Positions 39,199 to 49,197 are shown, counted from the stretch's first letter. The stretch is DNA of 64,000 nucleotides from Arthrobacter frigidicola (GCA_003602285.1 QZVU01000001.1:62001-126000); one strand, 5' to 3'. Notes: generated by a model from the sequence alone, not told the origin. Translations and numbers: made by a program.

Positions 39199-39222
39199 GC
39201 GTGCCCGGGCGCTTGTATGCCG

Positions 39223-39299
39223 CGCCCGGTTGCGTCCGGGGTACCCGAAAGCGACGACGGCGCCGGTTATGTCGGGCCCGCACGTCGCAATCGGGTCCA
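39223..39299. repeat. Palindromic dispersed repeat, copy A
   Basis: 77-bp element about 90% identical to copy B at 39390-39467. Its inner part has imperfect inverted arms (CCGAAAGCGACG near 39245 and CGTCGCAATCGG near 39282). Lies between tuf and the AbiEi-like gene. The stretch 39300-39389 between the copies has no visible gene. Confidence 0.75.
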
Positions 39300-39389
39300 C
39301 CTGACGTAATCGGCAGGGGTGGGGGTGTTGCCGGCGGCGACCGGCTGGCGGCGATGGCCCCACCGGCCGGCAGTCCCTTAGGGGTTTCC

Positions 39390-39467
39390 GCACCCGGTTG
39401 CGTCCTGGGTACCCGAAAGCGACGGCGGAGCCGGATATGTCGGGCCCGCACGTCGCAATCGGGTCCA
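39390..39467. repeat. Palindromic dispersed repeat, copy B
   Basis: Second copy of the 77-bp element of 39223-39299, same orientation, 90 nt downstream. The inverted arms CCGAAAGCGACG and CGTCGCAATCGG are kept. Confidence 0.75.
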
Positions 39468-39603
39468 GAGGCTGCACCCTGCGGCGGCGACGTCGAACGG
39501 GCAGGGTTCTCGTGAGCATCACCCGCCGACCCGGATGCGATTGCCCGTCCACATAACGACGGCGGTGGCCGGCGAAGTGGGGCCTTGCCGTCAGTGTTGA
39601 GGC

Positions 39604-40572
39604 ATGACGACGTATTCCACGCTCAGAACTTTCGTGCTGTCGACTGCGGAACTCTCGGCTCAGGGCCGGAGCTCCCGATCGCTTCAGCGGAGCTGCGCAG
39701 CTGGAGAACTGGTGCGGATCCGGCAGGGGCTTTATGTCACCAGCGAAAGGTGGGCCGCCCTCGATCGCTGGGACCGCTATCGAATGAGGGTCCTGGCCGT
39801 GCACCTGGCAGCACACCGCCCGCCCGTCTTCTGCCATGAAACGGCTGCTCTGGTCCATGGACTACCACTCGTCACGGTCCCGTCCCACGTCCACGTCCAG
39901 CAGATCGCCGACGGCTCGGCGCACTCGCGCGGAGGAGTCCGGCGTCATTGCAGCTCTTTGGCCGCGCCCCCGGTGACCCAGATTTCCGGGCTGCAGGTGA
40001 CCTCGCTTGAGTCGACGATTGTCGCCCTCGCCGTCGGTTCGGGTTTCCCTGCTGGCGTGCTGGCTCTCGATGACGCACTGCGTCGGGGAATGACCAATCT
40101 GAGACAGGTATCCGAGCTGGCGCAGATGACACGGACGGCTGCAGCCCAGAAGCGGATCACCGCGGTGCTCGATTTTTCCTGCGGTGACGCAGAGTCACCG
40201 GGGGAGTCCCTTAGCCGCGTGCAGATGATGGTGATGGGTTTTCCGGTGCCCGAGCTCCAGCATGTGTTCTCCGATGCGCGGGGATTGATCGGTCGCGTTG
40301 ATTTCTACTGGCCTCAGGCACGTCTCGTGGGGGAGTTCGACGGGCTGGTGAAGTACTCGAAGCCGGAATACCTCAACGGTAGGACCCCCAGCGAGGTCGT
40401 CATCGAGGAGAAGCGCAGGGAAGACCGGCTGCGGGCACTTGGGCTGCGTGTAGTGCGCTGGACATGGGACGACCTTCGCGATCCTGCACTTTTGCGTGAC
40501 CTTCTCACCTCGGCAGGCCTTGTTCCGGGGCGACCCGTGATCCCGGGACGTGTACTTCGCGCACGAGTATAA
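39604..40572 (+). CDS. AbiEi-type antitoxin-domain protein with C-terminal DUF559/Vsr-like region (orphan)
   Basis: 322-aa protein of a type common in actinobacteria. The N-terminal half (about 1-90) resembles the winged-helix region of type IV AbiEi antitoxins (SLQRSCAAGELVRIRQGLYV). The C-terminal third (about 215-300) looks like a DUF559/PD-(D/E)XK-type fold: RVDFYWPQARLVGEFDG, then EEKRREDRLRALGLRVVRWT, with acidic residues and a Lys in the usual order. No AbiEii nucleotidyltransferase toxin gene is adjacent, so it is not a standard toxin-antitoxin pair. The ATG at 39604 has only a GAGG 1 nt upstream, so initiation is unclear. Codon use looks less GC-biased than in neighbouring genes. Function unknown. 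Confidence 0.8.
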   Translation: MTTYSTLRTFVLSTAELSAQGRSSRSLQRSCAAGELVRIRQGLYVTSERWAALDRWDRYRMRVLAVHLAAHRPPVFCHETAALVHGLPLVTVPSHVHVQQIADGSAHSRGGVRRHCSSLAAPPVTQISGLQVTSLESTIVALAVGSGFPAGVLALDDALRRGMTNLRQVSELAQMTRTAAAQKRITAVLDFSCGDAESPGESLSRVQMMVMGFPVPELQHVFSDARGLIGRVDFYWPQARLVGEFDGLVKYSKPEYLNGRTPSEVVIEEKRREDRLRALGLRVVRWTWDDLRDPALLRDLLTSAGLVPGRPVIPGRVLRARV

Positions 40573-40578
40573 GAACGA

Positions 40579-40632
40579 CCGAAAACGACAAACTGCCCCG
40601 GTATTTCCGGTCCGCAGGTCGCTTTCGGGCGT
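40579..40632. repeat. Palindromic dispersed repeat, diverged copy C
   Basis: 54 bp that align without gaps to the inner part of copies A and B. The arms read CCGAAAACGAC and GTCGCTTTCGG, so changes on one arm are largely matched on the other. It lies 7 nt after the stop of the AbiEi-like gene. Confidence 0.6.
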
Positions 40633-40705
40633 GCTGGTCGGGATCAGGTGCGCGGGTCGTGGTCGGGCGCAGCCGCCGGTAACGCCGCCGTAACCCGGGG
40701 CGGCC

Positions 40706-40789
40706 GGCCGGGGGAGTCTCATCACCCCGGGTGCCGCACACGAGCGGCGACACGACGGCCGGGGGAGAGGCTCGTCACCCCGGCGTGCC
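40706..40789. repeat. Two-copy direct repeat upstream of the S10 operon
   Basis: About 30-bp copies at 40706-40735 and 40757-40789 share GGCCGGGGGAG and TCACCCCGG-GTGCC, offset by about 51 nt. The GGGGGAG...CACCCC arms can pair. No gene is seen in the 606-nt interval 40573-41178; the rest of it is the S10 promoter and leader. Confidence 0.5.
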
Positions 40790-40837
40790 CTGCACGACAC
40801 GCAGCGCAGACCGCCGCAAATCCCCGCGGATTGGCGT

Positions 40838-40920
40838 TTGCGCGGTATCTCTGCCAGACTAGACAAGTTGTTCAAGTGCTTGCGCGTGCGGTTTGAGACC
40901 CGAGTCCCGGTCAGGATAAT
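40838..40920 (+). promoter_or_regulatory. S10 operon promoters
   Basis: Two candidates: TTGCGC-16-TAGACA (40838-40865) and TTGAGA-16-GATAAT (40893-40920). The second is the closest to consensus in the window. The leader to rpsJ would be about 250-310 nt and includes a hairpin GCGTGTCG (41005-41012) with CGACACGC (41022-41029), a possible site for feedback control. Confidence 0.6.
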
Positions 40921-41178
40921 GCCTGATGCAGGGTCAAGGTTCACCGGTCAGCGTGGCCCAAATATAATCCATCCCGTTCAGCCTGGCTGATATGCGCGGA
41001 CTGTGCGTGTCGAGAAGAACGCGACACGCCCGAGCGCGGGGGTCGGAGCCTCAGCAGGGTGAGGAACCCGGAATCGTCCGGATTCAGCCTGTGGGGGAGC
41101 GCCGAACAACGGGCGCAGACAATGTACGTACCGGAACTGCCCTCGGCAGTTTTCATGTAGAGAGAGAGTCGAGACGCC

Positions 41179-41487
41179 ATGGCGGGACAGAAGATCCGCA
41201 TCCGGCTGAAGTCATATGACCACGAGGTCATTGATGTTTCAGCGCGGAAGATCGTTGAGACGGTGACGCGCGCAGGCGCTACGGTAGTTGGCCCCGTGCC
41301 GCTGCCGACGGAGAAGAACGTTTTCGTTGTGATCCGGTCCCCGCACAAGTACAAGGACAGCCGTGAGCACTTTGAAATGCGGACTCACAAGCGTCTGATC
41401 GACATCATTGACCCCACGCCTAAGGCCGTTGATTCGCTGATGCGTCTCGACCTGCCTGCGGACGTGAACATCGAAATCAAGCTGTAA
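41179..41487 (+). CDS. rpsJ: 30S ribosomal protein S10
   Basis: 30S head protein and NusE partner of NusG in transcription-translation coupling. 102 aa. Signature [20 protein letters not shown], then [21 protein letters not shown] 41179 after GAGAGAGAGTCGAG. First gene of the S10 operon behind a long leader. Confidence 0.98.
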   Translation: MAGQKIRIRLKSYDHEVIDVSARKIVETVTRAGATVVGPVPLPTEKNVFVVIRSPHKYKDSREHFEMRTHKRLIDIIDPTPKAVDSLMRLDLPADVNIEIKL

Positions 41488-41503
41488 GGGAGAGCGGATA
41501 CAC

Positions 41504-42160
41504 ATGTCTACTTCACTTACGCGCCAGGTCAAGGGCCTGCTGGGCATCAAGCTCGGCATGACCCAGGTCTGGGATGAGAACAACATCCTCGTTCCTGTCA
41601 CCGTCGTCCAGGCGGACTCGAACGTCATCACGCAGCTGCGCACCGCGGACAAGGACGGCTACAGCGCCGTGCAGATCGGCTTCGGCCAGATCGACCCCCG
41701 CAAGGTGACCAAGCCGCTGGCAGGCCACTTCGACAAGGCCGGGGTTACCCCGCGCCGTCACGTGGTCGAGCTGCGCACCGCCGACGCCGATACCTACGAG
41801 CTGGGCCAGGAACTCTCCGTTGAGATGTTCGCTGCCGGCCAGACCGTCGACGTCATCGGCACCACCAAGGGCAAGGGCTTTGCTGGCGTCATGAAGCGCC
41901 ACGGTTTCCACGGCGTCGGTGCCTCGCACGGTGCCCACAAGAACCACCGCAAGCCCGGCTCCATCGGTGGTGCGTCCACCCCCAGCCGCGTCTTCCGGGG
42001 CATGAAAATGGCCGGCCGCATGGGCGCCGTTCGCCAGACCACGCTGAACCTCACGGTTCACGGCGTGGACGCCGAGAAGTCGCTGCTGCTGATCAAGGGC
42101 GCTGTACCCGGCGCCCGCGGCCAGGTCGTCCTCGTACGCACTGCCGTGAAGGGAGCATAG
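41504..42160 (+). CDS. rplC: 50S ribosomal protein L3
   Basis: Early-assembly 50S protein whose loop reaches the peptidyl-transferase centre. 218 aa; the loop region [20 protein letters not shown] is intact and contains the usual glutamine-methylation neighbourhood changed to His/Lys, as in most actinobacteria. ATG 41504 follows AAGGGAGAG. 16 nt after rpsJ. Confidence 0.97.
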   Translation: MSTSLTRQVKGLLGIKLGMTQVWDENNILVPVTVVQADSNVITQLRTADKDGYSAVQIGFGQIDPRKVTKPLAGHFDKAGVTPRRHVVELRTADADTYELGQELSVEMFAAGQTVDVIGTTKGKGFAGVMKRHGFHGVGASHGAHKNHRKPGSIGGASTPSRVFRGMKMAGRMGAVRQTTLNLTVHGVDAEKSLLLIKGAVPGARGQVVLVRTAVKGA

Positions 42161-42164
42161 CCAG

Positions 42165-42788
42165 ATGGCTGTCCAAACAGTAAAGGTCGATCTCCCCGCC
42201 GAGATCTTCGACGTTCAGACGAACGTGCCGCTGCTGCACCAGGTTGTCGTGGCCCAGCTTGCGGCTGCCCGTCAGGGTACCCACAAGACCAAGACCCGCG
42301 CCGAGGTGAGCGGTGCAGGCCGCAAGCCGTTCAAGCAGAAGGGCACCGGCCGCGCCCGCCAGGGTTCGATCCGCGCCCCGCACATGACCGGTGGTGGCGT
42401 TGTCCACGGGCCCACGCCCCGCGACTACAGCCAGCGCACCCCCAAGAAGATGAAGGCCGCCGCCCTGCGCGGAGCCCTCTCGGACCGCGCCCGCAACGGC
42501 CGCATCCACGTTCTTGAGTCCCTGGTGGCCGGCGAGAAGCCGTCGACCAAGGGTGCCATCGAGACGCTGCGTTCGATCTCCGAGCGGCCCAACCTGCTCG
42601 TGGTCATCGAGCGCGCCAACGACGTATCGGCTCTGTCGGTACGCAACGTCCCCGGGGTTCACGTGCTGTACGTTGACCAGCTCAACACGTACGACGTGCT
42701 GGTTTCCGACGATGTGATCTTCACGAAGGCCGCCTACGACGAGTTCGTCCAGTCGGCCGACGCAACATCGAAGGAGGAGGCCAAGTGA
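42165..42788 (+). CDS. rplD: 50S ribosomal protein L4
   Basis: Lines the exit tunnel; in E. coli it is also the S10 operon repressor. 207 aa. The tunnel-loop region [19 protein letters not shown] is present. 4 nt after rplC. Its stop codon overlaps the rplW GTG start (GTGA), coupling the two. Confidence 0.97.
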   Translation: MAVQTVKVDLPAEIFDVQTNVPLLHQVVVAQLAAARQGTHKTKTRAEVSGAGRKPFKQKGTGRARQGSIRAPHMTGGGVVHGPTPRDYSQRTPKKMKAAALRGALSDRARNGRIHVLESLVAGEKPSTKGAIETLRSISERPNLLVVIERANDVSALSVRNVPGVHVLYVDQLNTYDVLVSDDVIFTKAAYDEFVQSADATSKEEAK

Positions 42789-43090
42789 GCGGCAGCATCG
42801 CAAAGGATCCGCGCGACGTCGTCATTGCACCCGTCGTCTCGGAAAAGAGCTACGGCCTGATCGACGAAGGTAAGTACACCTTCCTGGTCGACCCGCGTTC
42901 CAACAAGGAAGAGATCAAGCTGGCCGTGGAGAAGATTTTCTCCGTCAAGGTCGACTCGATCAACACCATCAACCGTGTCGGTAAGCGCAAGCGCACCAAG
43001 TTCGGCTGGGGACAGCGCAAGGGCACCAAGCGTGCCATTGTGTCCCTCAAAGAAGGCACAATCGACATCTTCGGCGGTCCGCTCGCCTAG
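42785..43090 (+). CDS. rplW: 50S ribosomal protein L23
   Basis: Exit-tunnel rim protein and docking site for trigger factor and SRP. 101 aa. Contains [19 protein letters not shown] and the [18 protein letters not shown] loop. GTG start overlaps the rplD stop; GGAGGAGG in the end of rplD serves as ribosome site. Confidence 0.97.
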   Translation: MSGSIAKDPRDVVIAPVVSEKSYGLIDEGKYTFLVDPRSNKEEIKLAVEKIFSVKVDSINTINRVGKRKRTKFGWGQRKGTKRAIVSLKEGTIDIFGGPLA

Positions 43091-43121
43091 AGCGGAGACC
43101 ACTTTAACGAGGAAATGACAC

Positions 43122-43961
43122 ATGGGAATCCGTAAATACAAGCCGACAACGCCGGGCCGCCGCGGCTCGAGCGTTGCCGACTTCGCAGAAATCACTCGAT
43201 CGACACCGGAGAAGTCCCTGGTGCGTCCGCTCCCCAAGAAGGGCGGCCGTAACAACACCGGCAAGATCACGACCCGTCACAAGGGTGGTGGACACAAGCG
43301 TCAGTACCGTCTGATCGACTTCCGCCGCCACGACAAGGACGGCGTTGACGCCCGCGTAGCTGAGATCGAATACGATCCCAACCGCACGGCGCGCATCGCA
43401 CTCCTGCACTACGTTGATGGCACCAAGCGCTACATCGTTGCGCCGAACAAGCTCAAGCAGGGCGACTTCGTCGAGGCCGGAGCCGGGGCTGACATCAAGC
43501 CCGGCAACAACCTTCCGCTGCGCAACATCCCCGTTGGTACGGTCATCCACGCTGTGGAGCTCCGTCCGGGCGGCGGCGCCAAGATGGCCCGCTCCGCCGG
43601 TGCGTCCGTCCAGCTCGTCGCCAAGGAAGGCCGCTTCGCCCAGCTGCGTCTGCCCTCCGGCGAAATCCGCAACGTCGACGTCCGCTGCCGTGCAACGGTC
43701 GGCGAGGTCGGCAACGCCGAGCAGTCGAACATCAACTGGGGCAAGGCCGGCCGTAACCGCTGGAAGGGCATCCGCCCGACCGTCCGTGGTGTGGCCATGA
43801 ACCCCGTTGACCACCCCCACGGTGGTGGTGAAGGTAAGACCTCCGGTGGACGCCACCCGGTCAACCCCAACGGCAAGGCAGAGGGACGCACCCGCCGTCC
43901 CAACAAGGAAAGCGATTCACTCATTGTGCGTCGCCGTCGTTCCGGCAAGAACAAGCGATAG
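43122..43961 (+). CDS. rplB: 50S ribosomal protein L2
   Basis: Core 23S-binding protein needed for subunit joining and peptidyl-transferase activity. 279 aa. C-terminal [20 protein letters not shown] with the conserved His is intact. ATG 43122, ribosome site AGGAAA. 31 nt after rplW. Confidence 0.98.
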   Translation: MGIRKYKPTTPGRRGSSVADFAEITRSTPEKSLVRPLPKKGGRNNTGKITTRHKGGGHKRQYRLIDFRRHDKDGVDARVAEIEYDPNRTARIALLHYVDGTKRYIVAPNKLKQGDFVEAGAGADIKPGNNLPLRNIPVGTVIHAVELRPGGGAKMARSAGASVQLVAKEGRFAQLRLPSGEIRNVDVRCRATVGEVGNAEQSNINWGKAGRNRWKGIRPTVRGVAMNPVDHPHGGGEGKTSGGRHPVNPNGKAEGRTRRPNKESDSLIVRRRRSGKNKR

Positions 43962-43973
43962 GAGCCTGGGAAC

Positions 43974-44255
43974 ATGCCACGCAGCCTGAAGAAAGGCCCC
44001 TTCGTCGATCAGCACCTTTACGTAAAGGTCGCTCGCGAGAACGAATCGGGCACAAAGAACGTCATCAAGACGTGGTCCCGCCGCTCCATGATCGTCCCCG
44101 ACATGCTCGGGCACACGATCGCGGTGCACGACGGGCGCAAGCACATTCCGGTGTTTGTCACCGAGTCGATGGTCGGGCACAAGCTCGGCGAATTCGCTCC
44201 TACGCGGACCTTCCGCGGCCATGTTAAGGACGACCGCAAGGGCAAGCGCCGCTAG
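43974..44255 (+). CDS. rpsS: 30S ribosomal protein S19
   Basis: 30S head protein that forms a complex with S13 near the A site. 93 aa with the start [18 protein letters not shown] and [23 protein letters not shown] 43974 follows TAGGAG. 12 nt after rplB. Confidence 0.98.
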   Translation: MPRSLKKGPFVDQHLYVKVARENESGTKNVIKTWSRRSMIVPDMLGHTIAVHDGRKHIPVFVTESMVGHKLGEFAPTRTFRGHVKDDRKGKRR

Positions 44256-44293
44256 GCGCTGGCTTTTACGGCTAAGACGAGAGAAGGAAAGCA

Positions 44294-44659
44294 ATGGAAG
44301 CCAAGGCAATTGCGCGTCATATCCGCGTAACGCCTATGAAGGCCCGGCGCGTCGTCAACCTTGTTCGTGGTAAGCAGGCGAATGAGGCTCTGGCTATTCT
44401 GAAGTTTGCCCCACAGGTTGCTTCAGAGCCGGTATTCAAGGTAGTTCAGTCGGCAATGGCCAACGCCCGCGTTCTCGCGGACCGCGATGGCGTTGCCTTC
44501 GACGAGGGCGACCTGGTCATCAGCGAAGCATTTGTCGATGAGGGCCCCACGATGAAGCGGTTCCGTCCGCGTGCCCAGGGCCGCGCGTTCCGCATCAACA
44601 AGCGGACCAGCCACATCACAGTTGTAGTAGCTACCCCTGAGAAAGTGGAGGTCCGCTAA
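44294..44659 (+). CDS. rplV: 50S ribosomal protein L22
   Basis: Its beta-hairpin reaches into the exit tunnel near the macrolide site. 121 aa. Starts [20 protein letters not shown] and shows the [20 protein letters not shown] hairpin, wild-type in length. ATG 44294 follows AGAAGGAA. rpsC begins directly at the next base after its stop. Confidence 0.97.
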   Translation: MEAKAIARHIRVTPMKARRVVNLVRGKQANEALAILKFAPQVASEPVFKVVQSAMANARVLADRDGVAFDEGDLVISEAFVDEGPTMKRFRPRAQGRAFRINKRTSHITVVVATPEKVEVR

Positions 44660-45490
44660 GTGGGACAGAAAGTAAACCCGCATGGGTTCCGACTCGGCAT
44701 CACCACGGACCACAGGTCTCACTGGTTTGCTGACAGCAACAAGCCGGGCCAGCGCTACAGGGACTTCGTCCGCGAGGACATCAAGATCCGCCAGCTCATG
44801 TCCACGGGCATGGACCGCGCCGGCATCGCCAAGGTCGAGATCGAGCGCACCCGCGACCGTGTCCGCGTGGATATCCACACGGCACGTCCGGGCATCGTCA
44901 TCGGCCGCCGCGGCGCCGAAGCGGACCGCATCCGCGGCGAGCTCGAAAAGCTCACCGGCAAGCAGGTCCAGCTGAACATCCTCGAGGTCAAGAACCCCGA
45001 GATCGAGGCACAGCTTGTCGCCCAGGGCGTCGCTGAGCAGCTTTCCTCCCGCGTGGCTTTCCGCCGCGCGATGAAGAAGGCAATGCAGTCGGCACAGCGC
45101 GCAGGAGCCAAGGGCATCCGTGTCCAGTGCTCCGGCCGCCTGGGTGGCGCCGAAATGAGCCGCTCGGAGTTCTACCGCGAAGGCCGTGTGCCCCTGCACA
45201 CCCTCCGCGCGAACATCGACTACGGGTTCTTCGAAGCCAAGACCACCTTCGGCCGCATCGGCGTGAAGGTCTGGATCTACAAGGGTGACGTCACCGCGAA
45301 GGAACTGGCAGCCCAGGCTGCCGCAGCTCCGTCGCGTGGCCGTGGCGGAGACCGTCCGGGCCGTGGCCCCGCCGGTGGCGACCGCGACCGTGGCGGAGAC
45401 CGCCGCCGTCGTCCCGCCGCCGAGGCGCCGGCAGCTGCACCCGCCGAGACCGCCGCAGCACCCGCAGCGGCTGAAGGAGGACAGGCTTAA
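44660..45490 (+). CDS. rpsC: 30S ribosomal protein S3 with Arg/Gly- and Ala-rich C-terminal tail
   Basis: mRNA-entry channel protein with helicase role. 276 aa, about 40-60 longer than E. coli S3. The KH domain shows [20 protein letters not shown] and the C-terminal domain [19 protein letters not shown]. From about residue 218 a low-complexity tail of RGGDR-type repeats then Ala/Pro/Glu follows. GTG start at 44660 directly abuts the rplV TAA; GGAGG lies in the end of rplV. Confidence 0.97.
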   Translation: MGQKVNPHGFRLGITTDHRSHWFADSNKPGQRYRDFVREDIKIRQLMSTGMDRAGIAKVEIERTRDRVRVDIHTARPGIVIGRRGAEADRIRGELEKLTGKQVQLNILEVKNPEIEAQLVAQGVAEQLSSRVAFRRAMKKAMQSAQRAGAKGIRVQCSGRLGGAEMSRSEFYREGRVPLHTLRANIDYGFFEAKTTFGRIGVKVWIYKGDVTAKELAAQAAAAPSRGRGGDRPGRGPAGGDRDRGGDRRRRPAAEAPAAAPAETAAAPAAAEGGQA

Positions 45491-45907
45491 ATGCTTATCC
45501 CACGTCGAGTCAAGTTCCGTAAGCAGCACCACCCGGGTCGTTCCGGCGCTGCGACCGGCGGCACCGAGGTCAGCTTTGGCGAATGGGGTATCCAGGCTCT
45601 GAGCCCGGCATACGTCACCAACCGCCAGATCGAGTCGGCCCGTATCGCCATGACCCGCCACATCAAGCGTGGCGGCAAGGTCTGGATCAACATCTATCCG
45701 GACCGCCCGTTGACCAAGAAGCCTGCCGAAACCCGCATGGGTTCCGGTAAGGGTTCGCCCGAGTGGTGGGTGGCCAACGTCAAGCCGGGACGGGTTCTCT
45801 TTGAACTGTCCGGTGTTTCCGAAGAGGTAGCCCGCGAAGCCCTGCGCCTCGCGATCCACAAGCTGCCGTTGAAGGCACGCATCGTGCGTCGTGAGGGTGG
45901 TGAATAG
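45491..45907 (+). CDS. rplP: 50S ribosomal protein L16
   Basis: Binds at the A-site side of the peptidyl-transferase centre. 138 aa. Starts [19 protein letters not shown] and contains [22 protein letters not shown] 45491 directly follows the rpsC stop; GGAGGA lies at the end of rpsC. Confidence 0.98.
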   Translation: MLIPRRVKFRKQHHPGRSGAATGGTEVSFGEWGIQALSPAYVTNRQIESARIAMTRHIKRGGKVWINIYPDRPLTKKPAETRMGSGKGSPEWWVANVKPGRVLFELSGVSEEVAREALRLAIHKLPLKARIVRREGGE

Positions 45908-45908
45908 C

Positions 45909-46250
45909 ATGGCAGTGGGTTCAAAGGAACTAGGAACGGATCAGCTTGACGGGTTCGACAAGGATCGTCTCGTCGAGGAGCTCCGCAAGGCCAAGGAGGA
46001 GCTGTTCAACCTCCGCTTCCAGTCGGCCACCGGCCAGCTGGAGAGCCATGGCCGCCTGCGCCTGGTCAAGCGCGACATCGCCCGCATCTACACGGTGCTG
46101 CGTGAGCGCGAGCTGGGCATCCGGCCCGACGTCGTTGTGACCGTTGAGGAAGCAAAGGCCGAGGAAAAGCCGGCGAAGAAATCCAAGAAGGCCTCCACTA
46201 AGGACGCCAAGTCCGTGGACACCGAGGCTTCTGAGGAGGACGCCAAATGA
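45909..46250 (+). CDS. rpmC: 50S ribosomal protein L29 with charged C-terminal extension
   Basis: Exit-tunnel rim protein beside L23. 113 aa, against about 65-75 for most L29. The core is [20 protein letters not shown] followed by [19 protein letters not shown]; from about residue 75 comes a Lys/Glu/Ala-rich tail. I use ATG 45909, 1 nt after the rplP stop. Its stop overlaps the rpsQ start (ATGA). Confidence 0.95.
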   Translation: MAVGSKELGTDQLDGFDKDRLVEELRKAKEELFNLRFQSATGQLESHGRLRLVKRDIARIYTVLRERELGIRPDVVVTVEEAKAEEKPAKKSKKASTKDAKSVDTEASEEDAK

Positions 46251-46558
46251 GTGAGCAGAAGAGCGAAAACGCCGCCGTAACCGACACTGTCGTGACCGAC
46301 GCCGAGGCACGCGGATACCGCAAGGTCCGCCGCGGCTACGTCGTTTCGGACAAGATGGATAAGACCATCACCGTCCAGGTCGAGGACCGCGTCAAGCACG
46401 CACTGTACGGCAAGGTTCTGCGCCGTACGTCGAAGGTCAAGGCCCACGACGAAGAGAACACCGCCGGCATCGGCGACATGGTTCTCATCTCGGAGACCCG
46501 GCCGCTGTCCGCCACCAAGCGGTGGCGCCTGGTCGAGGTCATCGAAAAGGCCAAGTAG
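46247..46558 (+). CDS. rpsQ: 30S ribosomal protein S17
   Basis: Primary 16S-binding protein of the 30S body. 103 aa with a short polar N-terminal extension (about 20 aa) before [20 protein letters not shown] and [20 protein letters not shown]. Start overlaps the rpmC stop. A strong terminator follows 14 nt later, so the S10 operon ends here. Confidence 0.97.
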   Translation: MSEQKSENAAVTDTVVTDAEARGYRKVRRGYVVSDKMDKTITVQVEDRVKHALYGKVLRRTSKVKAHDEENTAGIGDMVLISETRPLSATKRWRLVEVIEKAK

Positions 46559-46572
46559 CACCAGCTGCGCAG

Positions 46573-46606
46573 ATGCCCCGGACACGATTCGTGTCCGGGG
46601 CATTTT
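46573..46606 (+). terminator. Terminator between rpsQ and rplN
   Basis: Perfect 14-bp stem ATGCCCCGGACACG (46573-46586) with 46590-46603, loop ATT, then TTT. It splits the S10 and spc clusters. The 263-nt gap to rplN also has a short inverted repeat near 46694-46739 and should hold the spc promoter, which I cannot place with confidence. Confidence 0.93.
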
Positions 46607-46821
46607 CGCGATACGATAAGAATCTTGTCTGTCTGGTGGGCTGGCGCATGCCCTCACACCGGCAAATAGGCAAAAGCCCGATGATCTTGTTCAACACAAA
46701 TCCGCTCTAAACCGCAGCGCGTTTCGGCGCGCGTTTGTGCTGAGTACCAGTATTACGGGGCCCACCCATATCCGTTCCGCAAGGCTCGATGAGAGAACCA
46801 GCGCGACGACAGGAGTAATAA

Positions 46822-47190
46822 GTGATTCAGCAGGAGTCGCGGCTCAAGGTCGCCGACAACACGGGGGCCAAGGAAATCTTGACCATCCGTGTTCTCGGAG
46901 GATCCGGACGCCGCTACGCAGGCATCGGCGACGTAATCGTCGCCACCGTCAAGGACGCAATCCCCGGCGGCAACGTCAAGAAGGGCGACGTCGTCAAGGC
47001 GGTCATCGTCCGCACCAAGAAGGAACGCCGCCGCGCGGACGGTTCCTACATCAAGTTTGATGAAAACGCAGCAGTGATCCTGAAGAACGACGGCGACCCC
47101 CGCGGTACCCGTATCTTCGGCCCTGTCGGCCGCGAACTGCGCGACAAGCGTTTCATGAAGATCATTTCACTGGCGCCGGAGGTGCTCTAG
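46822..47190 (+). CDS. rplN: 50S ribosomal protein L14
   Basis: Intersubunit-bridge protein. 122 aa, standard length, with [20 protein letters not shown] near the start and [23 protein letters not shown] start at 46822, AGGAG 6 nt upstream. First gene of the spc cluster, after a terminator and a 263-nt leader. Confidence 0.98.
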   Translation: MIQQESRLKVADNTGAKEILTIRVLGGSGRRYAGIGDVIVATVKDAIPGGNVKKGDVVKAVIVRTKKERRRADGSYIKFDENAAVILKNDGDPRGTRIFGPVGRELRDKRFMKIISLAPEVL

Positions 47191-47193
47191 CCC

Positions 47194-47571
47194 ATGGCAC
47201 AGAAGACTGGAAAGCTCAAGATCAAGAAGGGTGACCTGGTTCAGGTCATCACCGGAGCCAAGCAGGAGCGCGGCGGCGACCGCGGCAAGCAGGGCAAGGT
47301 CCTGAAGGTGTTCCCGGAGACCAACCGCGTGCTCGTTGAGGGCATCAACCGGATCACCAAGCACACCAAGGCCACCCAGCATGAGGGTCACAGCCACGGC
47401 GGCGGCATCCAGGTCGTCGAGGCACCGCTGCACATCAGCAACGTTGCCATCGTTGACCCCGAGACCAAGAAGCCGACCCGCGTGGGCTACCGCACCGAGA
47501 CCGTCGAGCGCGACGGCCGGCAGCGCACCGTCCGCATCCGCGTGGCCAAGTCATCAGGGAAGGATCTGTAA
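47194..47571 (+). CDS. rplX: 50S ribosomal protein L24
   Basis: Early 50S assembly initiator with a KOW motif ([21 protein letters not shown]). 125 aa, a little longer than E. coli L24 at the C-terminus. 3 nt after rplN; its TAA overlaps the rplE ATG (TAATG). Confidence 0.97.
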   Translation: MAQKTGKLKIKKGDLVQVITGAKQERGGDRGKQGKVLKVFPETNRVLVEGINRITKHTKATQHEGHSHGGGIQVVEAPLHISNVAIVDPETKKPTRVGYRTETVERDGRQRTVRIRVAKSSGKDL

Positions 47572-48146
47572 TGACTGTTGAAACCGCAGAGACCAAGGTT
47601 CTCCCTCGCCTCAAGGCCCGCTACGCCGCTGAAATCAAGTCTGCCCTGCAGGAAGAGTTCAGCTACGCCAACGTCAACCAGGTTCCGCGCCTGGTGAAGG
47701 TTGTCGTGAACATGGGTGTTGGAGATGCCGCCAAGGACTCCAAGCTCATCGACGGCGCCGTCAAGGACCTCACCGCGATCACCGGCCAGAAGCCCCAGGT
47801 GACCAAGGCCCGCAAGTCCATCGCCCAGTTCAAGCTTCGTGAGGGTATGCCCATCGGCGCCCACGCGACGCTGCGCGGCGACCGCATGTGGGAATTCGTC
47901 GACCGCCTGGTGTCCCTCGCCCTGCCCCGTATCCGCGACTTCCGCGGCCTCAACGGCAAGCAGTTCGACGGCAACGGCAACTACACCTTCGGCCTCACGG
48001 AGCAGTCGATGTTCCACGAGATCGACCAGGACCGTATCGACCGCGTGCGTGGCATGGACATCACTGTCGTCACCACCGCCAAGACCGACGCCGAGGGCCG
48101 CGCGCTGCTGAAGGCGCTTGGCTTCCCGTTCAAATCCGAAGATTAA
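47571..48146 (+). CDS. rplE: 50S ribosomal protein L5
   Basis: 5S rRNA-binding protein. 191 aa with [20 protein letters not shown] and the [20 protein letters not shown] signature. Start overlaps the rplX stop. The next gene is rpsH after 96 nt; the rpsN (S14) gene found here in E. coli and many actinobacteria is absent. Confidence 0.97.
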   Translation: MTVETAETKVLPRLKARYAAEIKSALQEEFSYANVNQVPRLVKVVVNMGVGDAAKDSKLIDGAVKDLTAITGQKPQVTKARKSIAQFKLREGMPIGAHATLRGDRMWEFVDRLVSLALPRIRDFRGLNGKQFDGNGNYTFGLTEQSMFHEIDQDRIDRVRGMDITVVTTAKTDAEGRALLKALGFPFKSED

Positions 48147-48242
48147 TCTAACTACGTTGCAGGTCCGTTCCGGCCGGGGCGAGCGAAAGCCCGTTCCTGA
48201 CCCGGGATCCGGAAACCGTTACGAGGAAGGGCAAGAGCCCAC

Positions 48243-48641
48243 ATGACAATGACAGATCCTGTCGCAGACATGCTCACGCGTCTGCGCAATGCAAACTCGG
48301 CGTACCACGACTCCGTGTCGATGCCGTACAGCAAGCTCAAGGCTCGCGTAGCCGACATCCTGAAGGCCGAGGGCTACATCGCCGGCTGGAAGGAAGAGGA
48401 AGCGGAGGTCGGCAAGAAGCTGACCATCGACCTCAAGTTCGGCCCGGACCGCCAGCGTTCAATCGCCGGCATCCGCCGCATCTCCAAGCCGGGTCTCCGC
48501 GTTTACGCGAAGTCCACCAACCTGCCCCACGTGCTGGGCGGCCTTGGAATTGCCATCCTGTCCACGTCCTCCGGTCTGCTCACGGACCGCCAGGCATCCA
48601 AGAAGGGTGTGGGTGGGGAAGTCCTCGCCTACGTCTGGTAG
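48243..48641 (+). CDS. rpsH: 30S ribosomal protein S8
   Basis: Binds the central domain of 16S rRNA; in E. coli also the spc repressor. 132 aa: [20 protein letters not shown] at the start and the C-terminal [23 protein letters not shown] 48243 after AGGAAGGGCAAG. The 96-nt leader could hold its own control site. Confidence 0.97.
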   Translation: MTMTDPVADMLTRLRNANSAYHDSVSMPYSKLKARVADILKAEGYIAGWKEEEAEVGKKLTIDLKFGPDRQRSIAGIRRISKPGLRVYAKSTNLPHVLGGLGIAILSTSSGLLTDRQASKKGVGGEVLAYVW

Positions 48642-48658
48642 CGGGAAGGGAAAGAAAA

Positions 48659-49195
48659 ATGTCACGTATTGGACGTCTCCCCATCACCGTACCTGCAGGT
48701 GTTGAGGTCAAGGTCAACGGCAGTGAAGTCTCCGTCAAGGGATCCAAGGGCGAGCTGAGCCACACCGTGCCCAGCCCGATCGAGGTCTCTCTTGAGGACA
48801 GCACCCTCACCGTCAGCCGGCCCAATGACGAGCGTGTTTCGCGCTCACTGCACGGCCTCACCCGCACGCTGATCTCCAACATGATTGTCGGAGTCACCGA
48901 GGGGTACAAGAAGAACCTTGAGATCGTGGGTACGGGTTACCGTGTCCAGGCCAAGGGAAGCGACCTGGAGTTCGCTCTGGGCTACAGCCACCCGGTTGCC
49001 GTCAAGGCCCCCGAGGGCATTGTCCTGACTGTCGATTCCCCCACCAAGCTTTCGGTGTCGGGCATCAACAAGCAGCAGGTCGGCGAGGTCGCTGCAAACA
49101 TCCGCAAGCTGCGCAAGCCCGACCCGTACAAGGGCAAGGGCATCCGCTATGCAGGCGAGATCATCCGCCGCAAGGTCGGAAAGGCCGGTAAGTAA
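48659..49195 (+). CDS. rplF: 50S ribosomal protein L6
   Basis: Two-domain protein near the factor-binding centre. 178 aa with [20 protein letters not shown] and the second-domain signature [20 protein letters not shown]. 17 nt after rpsH; ribosome site GGAAGGGAAAG. Confidence 0.98.
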   Translation: MSRIGRLPITVPAGVEVKVNGSEVSVKGSKGELSHTVPSPIEVSLEDSTLTVSRPNDERVSRSLHGLTRTLISNMIVGVTEGYKKNLEIVGTGYRVQAKGSDLEFALGYSHPVAVKAPEGIVLTVDSPTKLSVSGINKQQVGEVAANIRKLRKPDPYKGKGIRYAGEIIRRKVGKAGK

Positions 49196-49197
49196 CC

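Noticed and set aside
37711-39858. 715-residue minus-strand frame opposite tuf
   Set aside because: It is antisense to tuf and repeats; GC-rich codon bias keeps the opposite strand open. The tuf reading is certain.
39604-40572. Complete type IV AbiE toxin-antitoxin system
   Set aside because: No AbiEii nucleotidyltransferase gene is adjacent on either side; only the antitoxin-like domain is present.
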